A DNA stretch of 5,046 nt, from positions 1 through 5,046 of the forward strand of contig CAYRYP010000080.1 in NCBI GenBank assembly GCA_964428485.1, in the 5' to 3' direction. Source of the stretch: CAZPAN01 sp964428485. GTDB taxonomy: Bacteria; Actinomycetota; Coriobacteriia; Coriobacteriales; CADBOM01. Positions 1 to 5,046 of the stretch are shown piece by piece. Position 1 is the stretch's first letter; each line of letters opens with the position of its first letter. The notes below the pieces were generated by a model, which searched no databases, was not told the origin of the DNA, and saw only the letters and a program-made list of their open reading frames with translations. Both the position numbers and the translations under genes were made by a program.

Positions 1-1229
1 AAGTACGGCTCGTAGAGCTCAAGTTGGCTCTTCGGGTCGTTGGGGAACAGGTGCTTGTAGAGCGCTATGAAGTAGTCGTCGGTCATCGAGGCAATGTAGT
101 CCGTGACGATCTCATCCGGCGGGTTGGACGCGTAGCCGGGGTTGCGGTTCTCTATGAACCAGGCGTTTATGTGCGCGGTGAAGACCGGCGAGCTCTCGTC
201 GCCATGCTCGAGGTCGTCGATCAGTCTCACATACATCTCGTGCATCATCGGTCTGACCACCTGGGACAGCACGCCGTTGGGGCCGTCATAGCTGTATATC
301 GACTCGTAGTTGGCGGCCTTGAGCCGGCGGATCTCGTCGCTGACCTCGGGATCCATCGCAATGCAGTCGCGTCCGAGGCTGTTCTTGACGATGTTGACGC
401 TGGCGTTTCGGATGATCTCGCTGTTGTTAGTGCCGAGGAAGCTGTCGAGATAGTACTCGTCGCGCGTTATCACCCCGGTGCTCAGGGCGTCCTGTCGGTC
501 CTTTCCCAGGTAGGCCAGGATGTCGCAGATCCTCACCACGCAGCCCTCCAGCGTGCTCGGGCGCAGATAGTGGCACAGGCCCTTCTCTGTGTAGCAACGC
601 TCCATCAGAGCGTCGAGATCGGCGAAGGTGGGGCAGGGCTCGGTCGCGTACTCGGCGAAGTTGTTCTCGCCACAGTGGCACAGCATCCCATTGTAAGTCT
701 GCAGAGAGAGGTTGCACGGTGCCACGGATCTGAGCGCCCGGACGCTGTGGACATTGTGGTTGAAGTACCTCCCAGTGCGCTCATGGTAGATCTCGCTGAG
801 GAAGTGTTCGCCCGCATGTCCGAACGGAGTGTGTCCGGCATCGTGCCCGAGGCCGATTGCCTGGATGAGCGGCAGGTTCAGGCCCAGTGCCGCACCTATC
901 TTGACCGCGGTCTGCGCTACGAGTTGTATGTGGAAGCCGCGCCTGGTGATGTCATCGTTGCGGTAGAGCGAAAATACCTGGGTTTTGTCGGCGGTACGTG
1001 TGAAGAACGGGTTGTTGATGACGCGGTCTACGTCGGCGGTGAATGGGGTTCTTATGGGGTCGATCCCGCGCGTCCCCTCCATCTCGTAAACGGCCTCGCT
1101 GTCTCGGGTCGCGTGCTCGCTGAGCGACGCCTGGGATCTCTCGAAGCAGAGCGCCAGATGAGCGACTTGTTCCGGGTCGAGCGTGAAGAACTCCTCGGCG
1201 GCTTCTCTCGGGTCATATGATGGGCTCAT
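1..1229 (-). CDS. dGTPase-like HD-domain deoxynucleoside triphosphate triphosphohydrolase (C-terminus beyond left edge)
   Basis: Partial gene: 409 codons are visible from the ATG at 1229, with no stop before the window edge. The protein belongs to the dGTPase-like branch of the HD phosphohydrolase superfamily, cytosolic enzymes that cleave dNTPs to the deoxynucleoside and tripolyphosphate. The diagnostic motif GHDAGHTPFGHAGE lies at residues 128-141 and carries the metal-binding His129-Asp130. His100 (RGFHIQLVAQ) and Asp236 (RICDILAYLGKDRQDA, 233-248) fit the other two metal ligands. FNHNVHSVRAL (156-166) matches the family's 'F.HN' helix. All four expected HD ligands are therefore present and the enzyme looks active. 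Residues 181-188 (GMLCHCGE) match a region that in relatives reads roughly ILCHNGE. The start is set by AAGGAG six bases upstream. It is transcribed divergently from the AOR gene. Substrate preference within the family cannot be read from sequence, and the missing C-terminus prevents a length comparison. Confidence 0.9.
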   Translation of the reverse strand, partial: MSPSYDPREAAEEFFTLDPEQVAHLALCFERSQASLSEHATRDSEAVYEMEGTRGIDPIRTPFTADVDRVINNPFFTRTADKTQVFSLYRNDDITRRGFHIQLVAQTAVKIGAALGLNLPLIQAIGLGHDAGHTPFGHAGEHFLSEIYHERTGRYFNHNVHSVRALRSVAPCNLSLQTYNGMLCHCGENNFAEYATEPCPTFADLDALMERCYTEKGLCHYLRPSTLEGCVVRICDILAYLGKDRQDALSTGVITRDEYYLDSFLGTNNSEIIRNASVNIVKNSLGRDCIAMDPEVSDEIRRLKAANYESIYSYDGPNGVLSQVVRPMMHEMYVRLIDDLEHGDESSPVFTAHINAWFIENRNPGYASNPPDEIVTDYIASMTDDYFIALYKHLFPNDPKSQLELYEPY

Positions 1230-1235
1230 GAGGAT

Positions 1236-1241
1236 CTCCTT
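1236..1241 (-). promoter_or_regulatory. Ribosome binding site of the dGTPase-like gene
   Basis: AAGGAG read on the minus strand, six bases before the ATG at 1229. It is a strong Shine-Dalgarno match and fixes the start of the HD-domain gene. Confidence 0.8.
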
Positions 1242-1247
1242 CAATTG

Positions 1248-1261
1248 TTGATGTCAATCGA
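1248..1261. promoter_or_regulatory. FNR/CRP-family-like operator candidate
   Basis: The 14 bases TTGATGTCAATCGA match the classical FNR palindrome TTGAT-N4-ATCAA at 9 of 10 defined positions. The symmetry extends outward to 1245-1264 (TTGT.GAT and ATC.ACAA), with one broken pair per arm. It lies 19 bases upstream of the dGTPase-like start codon, where a bound protein would be expected to block that gene's promoter or early transcription. It is about 200 bases upstream of the AOR start, far for a classical activator site. The match is seen in the sequence; binding by an FNR-type regulator is inference. Confidence 0.35.
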
Positions 1262-1304
1262 CAAGCTGTTTCGTTTCGCCGTAGAACAACGAATTCATAG
1301 TTGA

Positions 1305-1320
1305 CTACCGGATCCGATAG
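1305..1320. promoter_or_regulatory. 16-base near-perfect palindrome in the divergent intergenic region
   Basis: CTACCGGATCCGATAG equals its own reverse complement except for one symmetric pair (C1308 against A1317). The core CGGATCCG (1309-1316) is perfect. It lies midway between the two divergent genes, so it could be an operator for either. I do not recognise a regulator family for it, and a chance palindrome is possible. Confidence 0.25.
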
Positions 1321-1324
1321 ACCT

Positions 1325-1340
1325 TTGTGCAAAATCACAA
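1325..1340. promoter_or_regulatory. Inverted repeat TTGTG-N6-CACAA, possible operator
   Basis: Two perfect 5-base arms, TTGTG and CACAA, flank an AT-rich 6-base spacer. The arms resemble CRP-type half-sites (TGTGA/TCACA), but the spacing is two bases shorter than the E. coli CRP consensus, so assignment to that family is tentative. If the proposed -10 at 1396-1401 is right, the centre lies about 75 bases upstream of the AOR operon transcription start, a plausible activator position. Confidence 0.3.
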
Positions 1341-1392
1341 TCAAACGCGGCCGATATCGTGCTTTCAGATGCGATTCGTCCAATTCTGGCTG

Positions 1393-1401
1393 TGCTAGAC
1401 T
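1393..1401 (+). promoter_or_regulatory. Candidate extended -10 promoter element for the AOR-moaD operon
   Basis: TGC-TAGACT fits an extended -10 (TG-N-TAnnnT; 4 of 6 bases of TATAAT). No good -35 is visible at 17 bases; TTCGTC at 1375-1380 is a weak candidate with a 15-base spacer. The implied transcript would start near 1408 and have a leader of about 60 bases. This is pattern matching only. Confidence 0.3.
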
Positions 1402-1467
1402 TACGGGATCGATCGTTCGGAGTGGTTTTATTTTGATCTAAAGACCGCTTGTTTGCTGGGGGTTTCG

Positions 1468-3336
1468 ATGAAGGGATACGCTGGTCAGCTGCTTTTTGTT
1501 GATCTGTCCACAGGGGAGTTCGAGATGAGGCCCCTGGACGAGAAGATCGCTCATGATTTCATAGGAGGGTACGGCATCGGGGCCAAGATCCTGTTCAACG
1601 AGATGCCCGCCCATGCCGACCCCCTGGGACCCGACAGCGTTCTCGGCTTCATGACCGGAACGCTCAACGGAAGCGCGGGATTTATGGGTGGCAGGTACAT
1701 GGTTGTCAACAAGTCGCCGGTCTACCAGGGTTGGAACGACGCCAACTCCGGCGGCTCTTTTGGGCCCTACATGCGCCAGGCCGGCGTCGACGGCATATTC
1801 ATTAGGGGTATCGCCGACAAGCCGGTCTACCTGTTCGTCGACGACGGCGTCCCTGAGATCCGCGATGCATCGCATCTCTGGGGGCTTACCACCACCGCCT
1901 GTGAGGAGGCCATCAAGGAGGAACTCGACGACAAGCGCATTGGCATCGCTCTTGTCGGGCCGGCCGGAGAGCGTCAGGCGCTCACATCTTGCATCATGAA
2001 CGACTCCCACAGAGCCGCTGGTCGTGGTGGATGCGGCGCTGTCATGGGTTCCAAGATGCTCAAGGCGGTCGTTGTCCGAGGTAAGCACAGGATTGACAAG
2101 GCCGATCCCGACGAGCTCAAGGCCATCAACAAGGAGTCGATAGCCTGGAGTAAGGACAGCCCAATCACCGCCAACTTCCAGAAGTTCTTCGAATTCGGCA
2201 CTGGTGGCGACTACGAGGCATCCGTGATCGCAGGCGATGCCTCCGTCAAGAACTGGGCGGGAGCCTCCATCGCCGACATCGACCCAGATGACTACGCTGC
2301 CGCGAGCGCGCAGACGATGGACCCCAAGTACAAGGTCAAGAAGTTCGCGTGCAACTCCTGCAACCTTGGCTGCGGTGCCATCTACGAGTTCGAGTACATG
2401 GACGTCAAGTACGAGCACAGCGGAAGACCCGAGTACGAGACCACGGGTGGCTTCGGCCCGATGATGCTCAACACCGACACCGACTCCATCTGCATGGCCA
2501 ACCATCTGCTAAACGAGTACGGCATCGACACCATCTCCGCTGGCGGCACCATCGCATGGGCGATGGAGCTCTACAGCGACGGTGTGCTTGGCATCGACGA
2601 GACCTGCGGGATCGATCTTAAATGGGGCAATTCCGAGGCCATTGTGCAGATGACAGAGGCTATGTGTAAGGGCGAGGGGTTTGGTGCCATTTTGCAGCAC
2701 GGCTCTCGTTGGGCGGCCAACCATCTTGGGCGCGGCCACTACGCGCTGTGCACCGCCAGCGGGATCGAGATCGCCCAGCACGATCCGAGGCTCGGGCCGG
2801 GGCTGGCCAGAACCTACATCTACGACCCCAGTCCAGGACGCCACACCAAGGGCGGGCTCGGCCCTCTGTGCGGGAATGAGCCACCGGAGGTCAAGTACCG
2901 CTACGACGACAAGGGGCCGCAGGACGCCGAACTCACCGCGTACAAGGAGATGAACAACTCCGGAGGGTTCTGCGACTTCGCCCACTTCGCCCTGTGTCCC
3001 GACGCCGCGCGCAGGATGATCAACGCAGTGACGGGTTTTGATCTCTCCCCGGAGGAGTTCGATCGCACCGGCAGGCGCATTTTCATGATGAGGCAGGCCT
3101 TCAACATCCGCGAAGGACTGCGTCGCAAGGACTTCTACATGGACGAAAGGATGCTGGGTATCCCACCGCTTCAGGTCGGCCCGCTCGAGGGGGTCACGAT
3201 CGACCCGGAGACCATGGCCGACAAGTTCTTCGAGGTCATGGGAATCGATGTCGAGACCGCGATACCCTTGAAAGAGACACTCGAGGATCTCGGTGGCCTC
3301 GAGGATGTTATATCTGTTCTTTACCCGGAGGGCTAG
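1468..3336 (+). CDS. Aldehyde:ferredoxin oxidoreductase family tungstopterin enzyme
   Basis: Complete gene, 622 residues, a normal length for the AOR family. These anaerobic, oxygen-sensitive enzymes oxidise aldehydes to carboxylic acids (or run in reverse) using a W (rarely Mo) bis-pterin cofactor and one [4Fe-4S] cluster. The N-terminus MKGYAGQLLFVDLSTGE and the GGYGIGAKIL segment (33-42) are typical of the AOR_N domain. NSGGSFGPYMRQAGVDG (93-109) and GRGGCGAVMGSKMLKAVVV (185-203) match cofactor-binding segments. The cluster ligands are Cys295, Cys298 and Cys302 (CNSCNLGC), with Cys502 (GGFCDFAHF) the likely fourth. EYETTGGFG (322-330) and GIDTISAGGTIAWAME (352-367) are also characteristic. 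I chose the ATG because family homology begins there and GGGGG (1458-1462) lies five bases upstream; an in-frame TTG at 1453 would add only five residues. It is the first gene of an operon with the MoaD-like gene. No signal peptide is seen, so it should be cytosolic. Substrate is unknown. Confidence 0.93.
   Translation: MKGYAGQLLFVDLSTGEFEMRPLDEKIAHDFIGGYGIGAKILFNEMPAHADPLGPDSVLGFMTGTLNGSAGFMGGRYMVVNKSPVYQGWNDANSGGSFGPYMRQAGVDGIFIRGIADKPVYLFVDDGVPEIRDASHLWGLTTTACEEAIKEELDDKRIGIALVGPAGERQALTSCIMNDSHRAAGRGGCGAVMGSKMLKAVVVRGKHRIDKADPDELKAINKESIAWSKDSPITANFQKFFEFGTGGDYEASVIAGDASVKNWAGASIADIDPDDYAAASAQTMDPKYKVKKFACNSCNLGCGAIYEFEYMDVKYEHSGRPEYETTGGFGPMMLNTDTDSICMANHLLNEYGIDTISAGGTIAWAMELYSDGVLGIDETCGIDLKWGNSEAIVQMTEAMCKGEGFGAILQHGSRWAANHLGRGHYALCTASGIEIAQHDPRLGPGLARTYIYDPSPGRHTKGGLGPLCGNEPPEVKYRYDDKGPQDAELTAYKEMNNSGGFCDFAHFALCPDAARRMINAVTGFDLSPEEFDRTGRRIFMMRQAFNIREGLRRKDFYMDERMLGIPPLQVGPLEGVTIDPETMADKFFEVMGIDVETAIPLKETLEDLGGLEDVISVLYPEG
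3327..3332 (+). promoter_or_regulatory. Ribosome binding site of the MoaD-like gene, inside the end of the AOR gene
   Basis: GGAGGG within the last codons of the AOR gene lies nine bases before the ATG at 3342. It lies only three bases before an in-frame GTG at 3336 that overlaps the AOR stop codon, which favours the ATG. The placement suggests translational coupling of the two genes. Confidence 0.65.
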
Positions 3337-3341
3337 TGGGT

Positions 3342-3590
3342 ATGCAGGCAAACATTAGATACGTTTGCAGGGAGTACACCGGGGGATACGTCGGTGGGGA
3401 CTTTCCGATCTCCGAGGAGGAGACGATAAGGACGCTCATCGACAAGAGCCTCAGCGAATCTGGTGCCCAGGCGGTTCCGAACCTGCTGGACATCACGATC
3501 GTCATGAGAAACGGCAAGCCCGCCAAGCTCGACGATCAGGTCCTCGATGGCGACAAGGTGTTCGTTCTGCAGCAGATCATGGGAGGATAG
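3342..3590 (+). CDS. MoaD/ThiS-family sulfur-carrier-like protein
   Basis: Small complete protein of 82 residues with the hallmarks of a beta-grasp sulfur carrier. It has ubiquitin-like size, a late DxVLDGDKVFVLQQIMGG segment (65-82) resembling the 'L.DGD.V...P.. GG' end of MoaD, and a C-terminal Gly81-Gly82. In MoaD this tail is adenylylated by MoeB and converted to a thiocarboxylate that gives sulfur to the pterin dithiolene. Its position five bases downstream of an AOR gene indicates that it serves the tungsten or molybdenum pterin cofactor, a pairing seen in many AOR loci. The N-terminal strand region (residues 1-22) contains Gly-rich turns (YTGGYVGGDF) that I cannot assign. A role in another sulfur-transfer route (ThiS-like) is possible but less likely given the neighbour. 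Confidence 0.85.
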   Translation: MQANIRYVCREYTGGYVGGDFPISEEETIRTLIDKSLSESGAQAVPNLLDITIVMRNGKPAKLDDQVLDGDKVFVLQQIMGG

Positions 3591-3603
3591 CCGGCGGCGG
3601 GCT

Positions 3604-3633
3604 GTTTGGGTGCGAGCTGCCGTTTGGGCGCGA
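3604..3633 (+). repeat. Imperfect direct repeat in the convergent gap
   Basis: GTTTGGGTGCGA at 3604-3615 recurs as GTTTGGGCGCGA at 3622-3633, identical at 11 of 12 positions with an 18-base offset. Both copies lie between the two convergent stop codons. It is short enough to be a chance duplication. Confidence 0.4.
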
Positions 3634-3647
3634 ACCTCACTCGCGCC
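3627..3647. terminator. GC-rich hairpin at the convergent gene ends, possible terminator
   Basis: GGCGCGA (3627-3633) pairs perfectly with TCGCGCC (3641-3647) around a 7-base loop. The loop contains the stop codon of the minus-strand gene (3637-3639). It lies 36 bases past the MoaD-like stop. Neither strand shows a T-run after the stem, so it is not a textbook intrinsic terminator; it may be a bidirectional transcription pause or mRNA-end structure. Confidence 0.35.
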
Positions 3648-5046
3648 GGGTTCCTCCAGAGAGAAGCAACTTAGCCCAGTCGAGCCCACGGTTACAGGAG
3701 TAGCCTAGTACCCGCCCGTCCCTGACGGTCAGGATGCAGCTCTTCGGGCACTCGGTGCAGATTAGCTGGTCTGGACCCAGCCGCCCTTCGGGGCCGTTTC
3801 CCTTCCTTGGCTCAGGCGCTCTTGTAGAGCAGCCTGTTCTCAGCACGTACCCCGCCGCATTTGCGCCCGCCACGCTGCCATCTGCTGCGGCATCGTCGGC
3901 AAGGGTGTGGACGTAGTGCATGTTCCCGCAGGCGAAGAGCCATGGGTGGCGTTTGGATTGCAGGTTCGGGCCGAGGCGGAGCAGCCCGTCTTGGCCCACG
4001 GCCCCGCATGCGCGGGCGATGTCGGTCTCCGGGATCAGCCCCACAGACACCACCAGTAGGTCGCATGGGATGCTTCTATCGGTGCCCGCGACGGGCCTCC
4101 CGCTGGAATCGACGTTGGAGACGACCACGCCAGTCAGCCTCTCGTGCCCCTCCAACGCGGTCACGGTGCAGCGGGTCTGAAGCGGTATCCCGTGTTGCTC
4201 GAGGCATTCGATGCGGTTTTTGAGCTGCCCTCCGCAGTGGTCGCGTGCTTCAAGCACGGCCTTGACGTTCTTTCCCAACAGCTTCATTCGTCTGGCCATT
4301 ATCAGTCCGACGTCGCCGGAGCCCAGCACCACGACATCGCGTCCGATGTTCCAGTGGTCGATGTTGACCATGTGCTGCAGCGATCCTGCGCAGATCACGC
4401 CCGCAGGTCGCTCGCCCTCGACTGGGAGAGTGCCAATCGGCCGCTCTCTGCACCCGCATGCCAGGACGACCGATCTAGCATGCATCTCGGAGGTTCCTGT
4501 CGGCCCCGAGACCACAAGCCTTGCTCCCGGCAGTGACCGATCGTCTTCGAGGGAGAGTACGGAGCAGTCCACGCAAAGCTCCACACCCATCGCGCGAGCA
4601 TGTACGATCAGACGAGAGATATACTCCGGTCCGGTGAGTTTTGCTCCGAACCCGATGGTGCCGAACCCGGTGTGTATGCACTGGGGGAGGATGCCGCCTA
4701 GCCTAGGCAGGCGCTCGATCACCACCACGCGCCTCGCCCCGTGCTCGCGGGCGGCTATCGCGGCGGAGAGTCCGGCCGGACCCGACCCCACTACGACCAC
4801 GTCCACCAAGGCATCCACCATGGCATCGTCGCAGGATCGCTGGTCGCGCGGGGCTTCTCCAGAGGCTTCTTCGGCTTCGTTGGCTCCGCCGACCCCGTCT
4901 TGGCAGGGGTGCTCCTGGAGTCGAGACCTATCGACATCCGCAGGTGCCGACCCCGGCAGATCCTTTCGAACCTCCTCAGGAGAGATACCTAGCTCCTTTG
5001 CCAGTATCCGCACGATCTCCCTGGTACAGTAGCCGCCCTGGCATCT
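3637..5046 (-). CDS. Fused iron-sulfur flavoprotein: BFD-like [2Fe-2S] tail + GlpB-like FAD/NAD(P) oxidoreductase + DUF1667-like tail (N-terminus beyond right edge)
   Basis: Partial gene: 469 codons are open from the right edge to the TGA at 3637-3639. Numbering from the edge, residues 1-33 begin RCQGGYCTREIV, which is the end of a BFD-like [2Fe-2S] domain (Cys2 and Cys7 in the CX4C pair). Such domains close GlpA-like/DAO flavoproteins. A polar linker (34-78) follows. Residues 79-402 form a pyridine-nucleotide-type oxidoreductase with an FAD motif GSGPAG (87-92), GGILPQCIHTGFG (117-129), ACGCRERP (196-203), a second dinucleotide motif LGSGDVG (241-247) and a terminal FAD segment FACGN (371-375). 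This is the GlpB-like type found with anaerobic glycerol-3-phosphate dehydrogenase-like operons. CTECPKSC (430-437) plus Cys451 give the four cysteines of DUF1667, but that domain stops after about 40 residues. An internal ATG at 4821 could start a separate GlpB-like gene, but no ribosome binding site precedes it and no upstream stop exists. Redox substrate and partner are unknown. Confidence 0.85.
   Translation of the reverse strand, partial: RCQGGYCTREIVRILAKELGISPEEVRKDLPGSAPADVDRSRLQEHPCQDGVGGANEAEEASGEAPRDQRSCDDAMVDALVDVVVVGSGPAGLSAAIAAREHGARRVVVIERLPRLGGILPQCIHTGFGTIGFGAKLTGPEYISRLIVHARAMGVELCVDCSVLSLEDDRSLPGARLVVSGPTGTSEMHARSVVLACGCRERPIGTLPVEGERPAGVICAGSLQHMVNIDHWNIGRDVVVLGSGDVGLIMARRMKLLGKNVKAVLEARDHCGGQLKNRIECLEQHGIPLQTRCTVTALEGHERLTGVVVSNVDSSGRPVAGTDRSIPCDLLVVSVGLIPETDIARACGAVGQDGLLRLGPNLQSKRHPWLFACGNMHYVHTLADDAAADGSVAGANAAGYVLRTGCSTRAPEPRKGNGPEGRLGPDQLICTECPKSCILTVRDGRVLGYSCNRGLDWAKLLLSGGTRRE

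Noticed and set aside
24..1220. Long plus-strand open frame of 398 codons opposite the dGTPase-like gene
   Set aside because: It is in the same codon register as the HD-domain gene on the other strand, and its frame is open because TTA, CTA and TCA codons are rare in that gene. Its translation matches no family I know, whereas the minus strand has a clear HD motif and a good ribosome binding site.
1301..1306. TTGACT as a -35 element for the AOR operon
   Set aside because: At 17 bases downstream the sequence (TTTGTG at 1324) does not resemble a -10, so the hexamer alone is not convincing.
1453..1467. TTG start at 1453 for the AOR gene
   Set aside because: It would add five residues with no family homology and has no good ribosome binding site; the ATG at 1468 begins the conserved MKGYAG segment after GGGGG.
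3336..3341. GTG start overlapping the AOR stop codon for the MoaD-like gene
   Set aside because: The GGAGGG lies only three bases upstream, too close; the ATG at 3342 has a nine-base spacing.
1438..3351. Two long minus-strand open frames (355 and 280 codons) opposite the AOR gene, in one frame broken by a single stop at 2506-2508
   Set aside because: They are exact antisense of AOR codons; the single stop corresponds to one CTA leucine codon in the AOR. Rare-codon avoidance in GC-rich DNA explains the open frame, and the AOR is unmistakable.
4819..4821. Internal ATG as the start of a separate GlpB-like gene
   Set aside because: No purine-rich ribosome binding site lies upstream and the upstream domain shares the frame without a stop, so a fusion is the simpler reading; it stays possible as a secondary start.
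4211..5032. Plus-strand open frame of 273 codons opposite the flavoprotein
   Set aside because: Low-complexity Ser/Thr/Pro/Arg-rich translation, typical of an off-frame reading of GC-rich DNA, fully covered by the recognisable oxidoreductase on the minus strand.

Overview
The window is gene-dense, clearly GC-rich bacterial DNA. It carries four protein-coding genes, two of them cut by the window edges; I see no RNA gene, insertion sequence or CRISPR array. An aldehyde:ferredoxin oxidoreductase (AOR) family tungstoenzyme, a dedicated MoaD-type protein and an anaerobic-type flavoprotein/iron-sulfur oxidoreductase point to an anaerobic or facultative bacterium. The protein style (the HD phosphohydrolase variant, the GlpB-like flavoprotein) recalls anaerobic Actinomycetota such as Coriobacteriia, or high-GC Clostridia. 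That taxonomic guess is inference, not something I can prove from this sequence.

Layout. Positions 1-1229 (minus strand) hold the N-terminal 409 codons of a dGTPase-like HD-domain phosphohydrolase running off the left edge. A divergent intergenic region (1230-1467) carries several palindromic elements, including a near-consensus FNR-type box and a second inverted repeat, plus a possible extended -10 for the rightward operon. Positions 1468-3336 (plus) encode a complete AOR. It is followed after 5 bases by an 82-residue MoaD/ThiS-like protein ending in Gly-Gly (3342-3590), so these two form a tight operon. After a 46-base convergent gap with a short repeat and a GC hairpin, the minus strand (3637-5046) encodes a multidomain oxidoreductase running off the right edge. 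Read from its N-terminal side it holds the tail of a BFD-like [2Fe-2S] domain, a polar linker, a GlpB-like FAD/NAD(P) oxidoreductase, and a short DUF1667-like four-cysteine tail.

How they fit. The AOR presumably oxidises an aldehyde using a tungsten (or molybdenum) bis-pterin cofactor and a [4Fe-4S] cluster. The small GG-ending protein probably serves cofactor (pterin dithiolene) synthesis. The convergent flavoprotein is the kind of protein usually encoded as three separate genes (DAO/GlpA-like with BFD domain, GlpB-like, DUF1667); here they appear merged in one reading frame, which is the most unusual feature of the window. Whether it exchanges electrons with the AOR is open.
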